NCBI GenBank assembly: GCA_963812675.1
Contig: CAWEWR010000021.1
Coordinates: forward strand, 160,438-224,437
Source: AP-15 sp963812675
GTDB taxonomy: Bacteria; Pseudomonadota; Alphaproteobacteria; ATCC43930; CGMCC-115725
Length of the DNA stretch: 64,000 nt
Direction: 5' to 3'
Part shown: positions 34,705-42,539 of the stretch, piece by piece
Layout of the letters: every line of letters begins with the position of its first letter
Numbering within the stretch: position 1 is the stretch's first letter
Program-made: the position numbers and the translations under genes
Notes under the pieces: model-generated
What the model was told of the DNA's origin: nothing
Databases searched by the model: none
Seen by the model: the letters and a program-made list of their open reading frames with translations, nothing else

Positions 34705-35892
34705 TTACTTTGGCGGGTTCAGCTCCTTCCACGGATCCTTGACCATCGGGATCGTTGCGATCTCGACATTGACAAGCCGGCCGTCCTGCTTCTCGACCCG
34801 CCGGATGTAGACGTTCTGGACGATGTCGCGCGTCTCCGGATCGATCATGATCGGGCCGCGGGGGCTGTCCGGGTCCTTCCAGTGGGACAGGAACGCGATT
34901 GCCTGGTCGGCAGTGAAACTCCCCTTGGTCTCCTTGACCAGGCCGTAGATCGCCGCCATGCCGTCCCAAGCGTCGACCGAGAAGAAGTCGGGAATCGATT
35001 TGTCGCCGTATTCGCGCTTCCACGCGGCGAGGAAAGCCTCGTTCGCCGGCCGTTTCGCATCGGCCGAGTAGGTGCCAGACGTAATCAGCCCCAGGGGCGT
35101 GTCGCCCATGCGCGGCAGCTCCTCGTCCGGCAGGAGGTCCTGTGGCGCAACGACGTTGATCCCGGCTTCGCGCAGGCCGAGGTCCTGCATCGCCTTCATC
35201 ATCCCGGTGGCCTGCGTGCCGGCGGGCACGAAGATGAAGACGACGTCGGGCTTGGCGTCCTTGATCCGCTGCACGAACGGCGCAAAGTCGGGATTGGTCG
35301 GCGGGAACCGCACCGCCCCGACCATCTTGCCGCCGGCATCCGTGAAGGCCTTGGTGAAAGCAGCCTCGGAATCATGGCCGGGGATGAAGTCGCTGACTGC
35401 GGTATAGCCCGTCTTCCACCCCTGCTCGGCCGCCCATTTGCCGATCGGATAAGCTTGTTGCCAGAGCGTGAAGGAGATCCGCACGACATAGGGCGAAATC
35501 CGCGGGATCGTGACGCCGGCCGAGGCGATGTCGAGCAGCAGCGGCACCTTCGCCTCGGCCGTCATCGGCGCCACTGCCGTGGCGACTGGCGACAGGACGA
35601 TGCCGGTCAGCAACTGCACGCGGTCGCGCGTGATCAACTCCTGCGCCAGTCGCTTACCGACCTCCGGATTTGAGGTGTCGTCGCGGCGCAACAGCTCGAT
35701 CTTGACGCCAGGCGGCAGATCCTTTCCGTGCTCCTTGACGTAGAGATCGAACCCTTTCTGGCCCTGGTCGGCGGGTTGTGCGACAAACCCGGTGTAGCTG
35801 TTGATCAGCCCGACCTTGACGGTCTGCGCCGCAGCCGACAACGGCAAGCTCACGGCGGCAGCCGCCAGCACGACAATCATTCTTCGGAACAC
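34705..35892 (-). CDS. ABC transporter substrate-binding protein (Leu/Ile/Val-type)
   Basis: The 395-residue periplasmic protein has a signal peptide ending in LSAAAQ and a Leu/Ile/Val-binding-like fold (TVKVGLINSYTGFVAQPADQGQKGFDLYVKEHG; VVAPQDLLPDEELPRMGDTPLGLITSGTYS). It precedes the liv genes on the same strand and should feed them. Members bind amino acids, urea, or aromatic acids; the ligand cannot be read. Confidence 0.9.
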   Translation of the reverse strand: MFRRMIVVLAAAAVSLPLSAAAQTVKVGLINSYTGFVAQPADQGQKGFDLYVKEHGKDLPPGVKIELLRRDDTSNPEVGKRLAQELITRDRVQLLTGIVLSPVATAVAPMTAEAKVPLLLDIASAGVTIPRISPYVVRISFTLWQQAYPIGKWAAEQGWKTGYTAVSDFIPGHDSEAAFTKAFTDAGGKMVGAVRFPPTNPDFAPFVQRIKDAKPDVVFIFVPAGTQATGMMKAMQDLGLREAGINVVAPQDLLPDEELPRMGDTPLGLITSGTYSADAKRPANEAFLAAWKREYGDKSIPDFFSVDAWDGMAAIYGLVKETKGSFTADQAIAFLSHWKDPDSPRGPIMIDPETRDIVQNVYIRRVEKQDGRLVNVEIATIPMVKDPWKELNPPK

Positions 35893-35950
35893 TCTCGCCT
35901 CCCTGTCGATCGCGGGTCGACCTTACCACGCCATCGGGCAATGCTTCGCG

Positions 35951-36148
35951 TTAGTAATTCTGATTTAGCCCCCAGCGTAAGGTCAGGAAGAGCGCGTAAA
36001 TAACTGCGGCCGAAAAGATCACGATCGCGGTCCATCTCGCCCATTTGGCCACAGGATATCGGCTGCGCGCCAGCGGCAACACTCCCGCGCCGACGAACAT
36101 CAAGATCGTCAAATACAGAAGAACCTGAAGCAGGCGATCCCCGGACAC
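35951..36148 (-). CDS. Small membrane protein, two helices
   Basis: The 65-residue product has two predicted membrane helices (residues about 8-27 and 38-58) joined by a short basic loop (PLARSRYPVAKWARW). I choose the GTG at 36148: a good ribosome site, GGAAGGG, lies five bases before it. An upstream ATG at 36181 exists only because of the first bases of the insertion sequence next to it. The function is unknown. Confidence 0.6.
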   Translation of the reverse strand: MSGDRLLQVLLYLTILMFVGAGVLPLARSRYPVAKWARWTAIVIFSAAVIYALFLTLRWGLNQNY

Positions 36149-36178
36149 GGCAGCCCTTCCATCACAACCCGTCCGAAC

Positions 36179-37346
36179 CATGCTTGTCCGGTTGACACCC
36201 AAGAGCACCAGATTTGGTGGCGGTTTGTCGGTACCCTAGCTCAGTGGATGCTCGCCGGGTTTTCGCCGCGGCATTTTGGATGTTGCCATGAACCGGTGTA
36301 CAGCCCGTCATACGTCGGGGCCACCGCCTGCCCGCCGATCCCGAGCAATGACCGGAACGCATTGAACGGGTAAAAACGGCGATTGAACCGGAACGTGAAC
36401 TCGTTGAGGTAGGCTTGAAGGTGCTGCGGACTGACGCCGTGGTGGCAACCTCGCAGCCAGCTTTTCAGATTACTGAAGATCAAATGGGAGATCGGCAGAA
36501 AGTCCTCGGCCACGCTGGGATCACCTTGCGCTGCGACCGGCAGATGCCGATAGCCGCGATCACGCAACGTCGCATAGCCGCCCCAGGCGTCGGTCACCAC
36601 CACGGCTCCTGGCTCGACCGCCGCCTCGACAAAGCCGCACAGCGATCTTGCCGACCGATCCAGCACAACTTCCATCCGAATACGGCCGGCATATCGGCCA
36701 TTGCGGCGCGGCACGCCTTTGACGTTCTCGGGCTTGCGCTGGCGGACTTCGACAGCCGCGATAACGAGGCTTTGATCATGGACCCCGCGGCCCTCGCCGC
36801 GCGTCCTGCCGCCGACCCATGACTCGTCGATCTCGACATGATCCCGCGGCTGGCCACCGATGCGGTCGCGATCGGGTCGGACCATGCCAGCGCGGAGTTT
36901 GTGGAGGATCTGGAACGCCGTCTCGTAGCGGTTCAAGCCAAGCTGACGTTGGAATTGGACGGCCGAGATGCCTGGCGTATGGCTCGAAACCAGGTAGGCG
37001 GCCCAGAACCAGATCGACAGCGGCGTGCGGGTCCGCTCCATGACCGTGCCGGCCGTCAGCGCATTATCCCGCTGACATTTGCGGCACCGCAGAACCTGCG
37101 GCCGGTTGGCGAAGCGGTAGGGTTCGCTGGCTTCGCCGCACCATCCGCAGACGAACCCGTCGCGCCAGCGGATGGCTTCAAGGTAAGCAGCGCAAGCCGT
37201 ATCGTCAGGAAACAGGCGTTGGAACTCGGGCAGTGAACCCGGAAAGGGCAGATCCGCGCGGAGCAAGACAACGGCGGGCATGGCGGCATCTCGTTTCCGC
37301 CGCTAAACTACCAACTGTAGTCTTGGGTGTCAACCGGATAAGCACG
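36179..37346 (-). mobile_element. IS1595-family insertion sequence with 8-bp target duplication
   Basis: The 1168-bp element has terminal inverted repeats that match at 24 of 26 positions (left CATGCTTGTCCGGTTGACAC..., right end reverse complement CGTGCTTATCCGGTTGACAC...). Identical 8-bp direct repeats GTCCGAAC flank it at 36171-36178 and 37347-37354, the target-site length of the IS1595 family. It carries one transposase gene and no passenger. The clean target repeats suggest a recent, possibly active insertion. Confidence 0.95.
36241..37281 (-). CDS. IS1595-family transposase (ISXO2-like)
   Basis: The 346-residue transposase has a zinc-ribbon near residues 44-71 (CGWCG ... CRKCQR) and a DDE-type catalytic core: VEIDESWVGGRTRGEGRG with the first Asp, VVTDAWGGYATL with the second, and the C-terminal HLQAYLNEFTFRFNRR region with the acidic residue of ISXO2-type enzymes. 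The frame is intact, with no stop or shift. Confidence 0.94.
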   Translation of the reverse strand: MPAVVLLRADLPFPGSLPEFQRLFPDDTACAAYLEAIRWRDGFVCGWCGEASEPYRFANRPQVLRCRKCQRDNALTAGTVMERTRTPLSIWFWAAYLVSSHTPGISAVQFQRQLGLNRYETAFQILHKLRAGMVRPDRDRIGGQPRDHVEIDESWVGGRTRGEGRGVHDQSLVIAAVEVRQRKPENVKGVPRRNGRYAGRIRMEVVLDRSARSLCGFVEAAVEPGAVVVTDAWGGYATLRDRGYRHLPVAAQGDPSVAEDFLPISHLIFSNLKSWLRGCHHGVSPQHLQAYLNEFTFRFNRRFYPFNAFRSLLGIGGQAVAPTYDGLYTGSWQHPKCRGENPASIH

Positions 37347-37808
37347 GTCCGAACAAGATCGCTTACACTGTCACTCCAATGACCAGGAATAGCCGACGGT
37401 CGGCGCCCGTTTCCCGGAAGTTACCCCAAATATCGGACCGGTATATGGTGAGGTAGGCGCCGACTCGTTCACTGGCTTATTCTGTTCTTGTACAATAGGC
37501 TCTTCGCCGACAATTTTCTTAGTGATCTCCGGAACAGAATTCAAATCAATATTCAGCCCATTATTACCGCATTAATATGGGTTTTTCGGATTACAGGAGC
37601 CAGCATCGGCCGTCGCCGCAGCTGTGACAGCCGCGATTGCCAGAACGAGGGTGGTCGCGATCCAAGCGCTCATCTGAGCCTCCCCAGCGTGGACGACTTA
37701 CCCAGAATTAAGTCTTGCCTATCACGGGACGCGTGTCCATACCAAAGCGCCCCTGCCTTACCAGAGCGCCCTTGCCCTGCCACGCCACTCCGCCGCGAGG
37801 ATCTGACG
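37347..37808. other. Intergenic region without a recognisable gene
   Basis: About 460 bases of lower GC between the insertion sequence and the next gene. I see no convincing coding frame, tRNA or strong palindrome. It contains the promoter of the GlcG/HbpS-type gene, whose ribosome site AGGATCTG precedes 37809. Confidence 0.4.
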
Positions 37809-38306
37809 ATGCCGTTCGTTCGTGCCGTCGCATCTCTTAGCCTTCCCGTTTTGCTTGCGGCCGCGCCGGCTGTCGCCCAGGAGGTCGTCACCGAAAAGGC
37901 GCTGTCGCTCGACTTGGCGCATGCCATCGCCCAAGGGGCTCTGGAGAAATGTCGCGCCGACGGCTACCACGTCAGCGTGACCGTGCTCGATCGCGACGGA
38001 CTCGTCAAAGCAGCGATGCGCGATGACGGGTCCGGTCCGCACACGATGGTCACGAGCCGCCGCAAGGCGTTTACCTCGGTCACCTTCAGGCAGCCTTCCG
38101 CCGACTGGGCCAAACGCGTTCTGACCGACCCTGCCGTGGCCGGCCTCAAGGACACCGAAGGGACCATCGCGCTGGGCGGCGGCGTGCCGATCAAGGCGGG
38201 GAACGAGGTCATCGGTGCGATCGGCGTAAGCGGCGCCCCCGGCGGCGAAAAGGACGAGGCATGCGCGAATGCCGGCATCCAAAAGCTCGCCGACAAGCTG
38301 AAATAG
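37809..38306 (+). CDS. GlcG/HbpS-family secreted protein
   Basis: The 165-residue product has a signal peptide (MPFVRAVASLSLPVLLAAAPAVAQ). It then matches the GlcG/HbpS domain, with the alternating helix/sheet SVTVLDRDGLVKAAMRDDGS and a closing GGGVPIKAGNEVIGAIGVSGAPGGEKDEACANAGI. HbpS binds haem in Streptomyces; the role of the many other members is open. It is read towards threonine aldolase, with 12 bases between. Confidence 0.85.
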   Translation: MPFVRAVASLSLPVLLAAAPAVAQEVVTEKALSLDLAHAIAQGALEKCRADGYHVSVTVLDRDGLVKAAMRDDGSGPHTMVTSRRKAFTSVTFRQPSADWAKRVLTDPAVAGLKDTEGTIALGGGVPIKAGNEVIGAIGVSGAPGGEKDEACANAGIQKLADKLK

Positions 38307-38318
38307 AGCGAACATATC

Positions 38319-39356
38319 ATGGAGCGCATCGATCTTCGTTCCGACACCGTGACCCTCCCTTCGCCCGGGATGCGCCAAGCGATGGCTGCGGCGCCGGTCG
38401 GCGACGACCAGTACGGCGAGGACCCAACGGTCAACTGCCTGCAGGAGCGGATCGCCGAATTGCTCGGCAAAGAGGCTGCCCTCTTTGTGCCGAGCGGCAC
38501 GATGGCGAACCAGATCGGCCTCAAGATCCTGACCCGGCCGGGGGACGACGTGGTCGTCGGCGAGGAAGCGCACATCGTCTGGCACGAATCCGGCGCCGCC
38601 GCCGCAAACTCCGGCGTTCAGTTCACCGTCGTCGGTCGCGGCGGCCTCTTCACCCCCGCCGATCTGCGCGCCGCCTATAAGCCCTCCGGCCATATCGTCT
38701 TCCCGCCCACGACATTGGTGGCGATCGAGAATACCCACAATCGCGGCGGTGGCGTCGTGTTCCCACAGTCCGATGTAGCGGCGATCTGCGAGACGGCGCG
38801 AGAACTCGGGGTGGCCTGCTATCTCGACGGCGCGCGGCTGTTCAATACGGCGGCGGCAGAGGGCCGGAGCCTGGCCGAGCTCGCGGCGCCCTTCGACGTG
38901 GTGTCTGTCGCGCTGTCGAAAGGGCTGGGCTGCCCTGTGGGCAGCCTTATCGCCGGCCGTCACGACGACATCTCCCGCGCGCGGCGGGCGCGGCGCATGT
39001 TCGGCGGCGCGATGCGCCAATCCGGCATTCTTGCCGCCGCCGGCCTCTACGCGCTCGAGCACAATCTCGAGCGACTCGTCGAGGATCACACCAATGCAAT
39101 GGTCCTGGCGGAACGGCTGGCAAGGTTGCGCGGTGTCCGCCTCGATCTCGCGACGGTACAGAGCAACATCGTGATCTTTCGGATGGAGGAAGGGGCGCCG
39201 GACGCCGCCACCATCGTCGCTCGCGCGCAGGAGACGGGGTTCATGATATCGGCTTTTGGTGAGCGCACCTTGCGCGCCGTCACCCATCTCGATGTGAGCC
39301 GCGAGCAGTGCCGGCATGCTGCCGACCTGCTGGCCGCGGTCATCGAGCGCCGCTAA
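38319..39356 (+). CDS. ltaE: L-threonine aldolase (low specificity)
   Basis: The 345-residue PLP enzyme splits threonine or allothreonine to glycine and acetaldehyde. It opens with RIDLRSDTVTLPSPGMRQAM, followed by VGDDQYGEDPTVNCLQ, LDGARLFNTA and SVALSKGLGCPVGS (PLP lysine). Its last 17 bases overlap the oppositely oriented MaoC gene. Confidence 0.93.
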   Translation: MERIDLRSDTVTLPSPGMRQAMAAAPVGDDQYGEDPTVNCLQERIAELLGKEAALFVPSGTMANQIGLKILTRPGDDVVVGEEAHIVWHESGAAAANSGVQFTVVGRGGLFTPADLRAAYKPSGHIVFPPTTLVAIENTHNRGGGVVFPQSDVAAICETARELGVACYLDGARLFNTAAAEGRSLAELAAPFDVVSVALSKGLGCPVGSLIAGRHDDISRARRARRMFGGAMRQSGILAAAGLYALEHNLERLVEDHTNAMVLAERLARLRGVRLDLATVQSNIVIFRMEEGAPDAATIVARAQETGFMISAFGERTLRAVTHLDVSREQCRHAADLLAAVIERR

Positions 39357-39837
39357 CCTCGCTGCCGCGCTTGCGCAGCAATACCTTCTGCTCACCGGAC
39401 AGCACGAGTTCGCTTCGCTGGTTGTGCACTGTGGCGGCGAGGGTGACAACGCCGGTCGAACGCTGCGGCGTCAGTGCCGCAATCTCGAGCATCGGATAAA
39501 GCGTGTCTCCCGGGTAGACCGGCTTCAGGAACTTTGATGATTGCTCGGTAAAGGCGATCAGCGCGTCGCCGATGGCAAGCGCAAAATTGCCGGCCCCTGC
39601 GGCGGTGAAACAAAGGATCTGGAAGCCGTGCGCCAGCAACCCCGGGTGGCCGCGCTCGCGGCAATATTCGACATCGTAATGGATCGGGTGATTGTCGCCT
39701 GAGAGGGTCTGAAAGGCGGCGAAATGCGCCTCGGTCATCGTCCGGCTCGGGATATAGAAGCGTTCGCCGACCGCAAGATCCTCGAAATAGCGCCGTTCGG
39801 GAAACCGGTGCTGGCGCGGATCGAAATTCTCGGTCAT
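39340..39837 (-). CDS. MaoC-like hot-dog-fold dehydratase
   Basis: The 165-residue protein has the R-specific enoyl-CoA hydratase features: RYFEDLAVGERFYIPSRTMTEAHFAAFQTLSGDNHPIHYDVEYC holds the catalytic Asp/His pair in GDNHPIH. The start at 39837 overlaps the stop of the CoA-transferase gene (ATGA), which implies use in one acyl-CoA pathway with it. Confidence 0.88.
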   Translation of the reverse strand: MTENFDPRQHRFPERRYFEDLAVGERFYIPSRTMTEAHFAAFQTLSGDNHPIHYDVEYCRERGHPGLLAHGFQILCFTAAGAGNFALAIGDALIAFTEQSSKFLKPVYPGDTLYPMLEIAALTPQRSTGVVTLAATVHNQRSELVLSGEQKVLLRKRGSEVSGAR

Positions 39838-41018
39838 AGCACCTCGGGGATAAGCACGATGTTTTCGGTGCAAAGGCTCGCGAGCGCCGCAGGGTCGACG
39901 CCGATTTCGGCGAGAATGGCGGCTCCGTGCTCGCCGATGCGCGGGGCCGGCGGCAATGCGGCATCCACCTCAAGCGGGATACCCGGCGTTCGCGGCGTCG
40001 GGAATTGACCCATCTCCGGCTGCTCGACACGAACTGCGCCGTCGGTAGCCACGACATGCGGGTCGGCGAGCCAATCGTCGAAACCATTGACGCGGTCCGC
40101 CAGAATGTCGGCGGCTCGCAGCCGCTCGAGCCAGCCCGCGGTCGTGTCGGTCACAATGATCCGGCCGACGATGTCGGTGAGAACCGACGAATGCGCTGCG
40201 CGTGCGGCAAAATCGGCAAACCGTGGATCGTCGGCCAGATCCGGGCGACCCAGCGCGCCCATTAACCGAGCATATTGCTCCTCGCGCACGAGCGCCACCA
40301 TGATCCAGCCATCGCGGGTCCGGTAGGCGCCGGTCGGCGCGTTCAACTGCCGCGGCGCGCCGCTCTCCAACACATGTTCGGCGAGCTTATGCCCCAGGAT
40401 GGCCGCCGCGCACTGCGCCAGGCTGACCGCGATCCGCTGACCCTCGCCGCGACGCTCGCGCGCATAAAGCGCGACCCCGAGTGCCTGCGCTGCGTAGAGG
40501 CCGGTCAGGGTATCGACGATGATCGCCCCGACCCGATGCGGCGTCCCGTCATTGCCGAGATTGACTGACATCAAGCCGGAGAAGGCCTGGGCCACTAAAT
40601 CGGTGCAGGGCAAGGCGACATAAGGGCCTTCCTGGCCAAAGCCGCTGACCGAGACATAAAGAAGCCGCGGATTTTGCGCCCGCAGGTCGTCGTAGCCGAG
40701 CCCGAGCCGGGCCGCCACCCCGGGCCGGAAGCCCTCGATCACGACATCGGCGCGAGCGGCGAGAGAAGACGCAATCGCGCGGCCCGCCGGGGCCTTCAGG
40801 TCGAGGGCAAGGCTCCGCTTGCCGCGGTTGTAATGGGCCGACATCGCGGTATGGTCGCCGTACCGCATCCCTAACCCGCGCGACCAGTCCCCAGCGAGCG
40901 GCTCGAGCTTGACGACCTCGGCCCCGTGCATCGCCAGCAGCATCGCGCAATAGGGGGCGGCGACACCCTGACCGAGATCCAGCACGCGCAGCCCGGCATA
41001 GGCGCCTTGGGTGCTCAT
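39834..41018 (-). CDS. CaiB/BaiF family CoA-transferase
   Basis: The 394-residue protein is a class III CoA-transferase. Seen features are LRVLDLGQGVAAPYCAMLLAMHGAEVVKLEP at the N-terminus, SVSGFGQEGPY, and IIVDTLTGLYAAQALGVAL with the expected catalytic aspartate. It moves CoA between organic acids. It is coupled to the MaoC gene. An ATG four codons upstream (41030) is possible; the substrate is unknown. Confidence 0.88.
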   Translation of the reverse strand: MSTQGAYAGLRVLDLGQGVAAPYCAMLLAMHGAEVVKLEPLAGDWSRGLGMRYGDHTAMSAHYNRGKRSLALDLKAPAGRAIASSLAARADVVIEGFRPGVAARLGLGYDDLRAQNPRLLYVSVSGFGQEGPYVALPCTDLVAQAFSGLMSVNLGNDGTPHRVGAIIVDTLTGLYAAQALGVALYARERRGEGQRIAVSLAQCAAAILGHKLAEHVLESGAPRQLNAPTGAYRTRDGWIMVALVREEQYARLMGALGRPDLADDPRFADFAARAAHSSVLTDIVGRIIVTDTTAGWLERLRAADILADRVNGFDDWLADPHVVATDGAVRVEQPEMGQFPTPRTPGIPLEVDAALPPAPRIGEHGAAILAEIGVDPAALASLCTENIVLIPEVL

Positions 41019-41068
41019 CTCCGACCTCATTTCGCGCTCATCGACAGCTGCTATACTATCAGGCGCCG

Positions 41069-41374
41069 ATGAAACACGCTGGCGCGCCTGCGTTCGAAGC
41101 TTTGAGCGATTTGCTGGAGAGCCTGAGGACCTGGACCGCTCTCATCGAGCGGCGGCCGGGGATATTCTATGTCGGCGGCAAGGCATTCCTGCATTTCCAT
41201 GAGGACCCCGGCGGCCTTTTCGCCGATTTGCGGCTCGGCAGCGACTGGCAGCGCTTCCCGGTGAACAGCCCCGACCAACGAGCCGAGCTTCTCGCCGTCA
41301 TCGACGGGACCCGATTCGGCCGATCATTCCCTTGTTCCGGTCCGACTTCGAAATGTTCTAAGATTACCCGATAG
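41069..41374 (+). CDS. Small hypothetical protein
   Basis: The 101-residue product is soluble. The middle (IERRPGIFYVGGKAFLHFHEDPGGLFADLRLGSDWQRFPVNSPDQRAELLAVID) looks like a compact conserved alphaproteobacterial domain. I do not know its name. The final 20 residues have poorer composition and may be new. It reads toward the extradiol dioxygenase gene 20 bases away. Confidence 0.6.
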   Translation: MKHAGAPAFEALSDLLESLRTWTALIERRPGIFYVGGKAFLHFHEDPGGLFADLRLGSDWQRFPVNSPDQRAELLAVIDGTRFGRSFPCSGPTSKCSKITR

Positions 41375-41394
41375 GTTCGTTTTGGGAGATAGTC

Positions 41395-42339
41395 ATGCCT
41401 GCGATCAAAGCCTTCGATCTCGCTTATGGGCGCCTGCGCTCACCCGATCTCGATAAGCAAGAGGAGTTCCTGACGGATTTCGGCATGGTCCGCGCCGACC
41501 GAACGAGGAACGCCCTCTACATGCGCGGCACCGATGCCCCGCATCACATCCATGTCACCGAACTGGGCGAGCCGCGCTATGTCGGCATCGCCGTTCATGC
41601 GGCGAGCCTGGAGGACCTCGAGAAAATCTCGCGGGTCGCCGGCGCCTCGCCGATCGAAAACATCGACGAACCAGGCGGCGGGAAGCGTGTGCGCTTGACA
41701 GATCCCGACGGATACCAAGTCGAGGTCGTCTATGGCATGGAGATGCTGGATCCGATCCCGGTCAAGCGACCTGCGGTCAATTCCGGCGAGAACAAATACC
41801 GCCGCAAGGGCGAATTATTCCGCATCGAGCAGGGCCCGTCGCACATCAAGCGGTTCGGCCATTTTGTCATAATGTCGAAGAACTTCGACAAGACGCTCGG
41901 CTGGTATCGCGACATGCTCGGCTTCCGCTGCTCCGACGAGTTCTATGCCGGAGAGAAGACCAATATCGTCGGCTCCTTCAATCGGCTGGACCGCGGCGAC
42001 GATTATGTCGACCACCACGCCTTCTTCTGCATCCGCGGCGACAAGAGCGGCCTCAACCACCTGTCCTACGAGGCCGCCGACATCGACGACGTGATGGTGG
42101 GCAACGAGCATCTGCAGAAGAAGGGGTACCAGCACATGTGGGGCATCGGCCGCCATCTGATCGGCAGCCAGCTGTTCGATTACTGGGCCGACCCGTGGGG
42201 CCGCGTGCACGAGCACTGGGCCGACACCGACGTGCTGAACGCCCATACGCCGCCCAACCTGTTGGAGCGCGGCGAAGGCACCGGCGGACCCTGGGGTCAG
42301 CCGATCCCGCAGATCTTCATGGGCCACGCCTCGCCCTGA
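41395..42339 (+). CDS. Extradiol dioxygenase-like VOC protein (catechol 2,3-dioxygenase type)
   Basis: The 314-residue protein has two vicinal-oxygen-chelate domains. The C-terminal one keeps all three iron ligands: His156 (RFGHFVIMS), His222 (GLNHLSYEA) and Glu273 (GRVHEHWAD). The length and layout match type I extradiol dioxygenases that open catechol-like rings. The substrate is unknown. Its ribosome site is TTTTGGGAGAT. It lies downstream of a small protein gene and upstream of a palindromic repeat. Confidence 0.88.
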   Translation: MPAIKAFDLAYGRLRSPDLDKQEEFLTDFGMVRADRTRNALYMRGTDAPHHIHVTELGEPRYVGIAVHAASLEDLEKISRVAGASPIENIDEPGGGKRVRLTDPDGYQVEVVYGMEMLDPIPVKRPAVNSGENKYRRKGELFRIEQGPSHIKRFGHFVIMSKNFDKTLGWYRDMLGFRCSDEFYAGEKTNIVGSFNRLDRGDDYVDHHAFFCIRGDKSGLNHLSYEAADIDDVMVGNEHLQKKGYQHMWGIGRHLIGSQLFDYWADPWGRVHEHWADTDVLNAHTPPNLLERGEGTGGPWGQPIPQIFMGHASP

Positions 42340-42364
42340 CTATCCGGAGGAGCCCGACATTGAT

Positions 42365-42500
42365 CGCCCCTCTCCGGCACCGCGGGAGAGGGTGCCGAGC
42401 GCAGCGAGGCGGGTGAGGGTCTCGCCGCCCCCCTTGGCCCTCACCCTCCTAGCGCCTGCGGGCCGGACCCATCCGTCTCCCGCGATGCGGGAGAGGGGCG
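42365..42500. repeat. C/T-rich palindromic repeat, copy 4
   Basis: CGCCCCTCTCC on the left pairs with GGAGAGGGGCG on the right, and inner sequences GGTGAGGG / CCCTCACC pair as well. It lies in the gap between two converging genes (the extradiol dioxygenase and dxs), where it can end both transcripts. Confidence 0.75.
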
Positions 42501-42539
42501 AAATGCGGGTGTAATCAATCGGGTATCCACGGATGGCGG

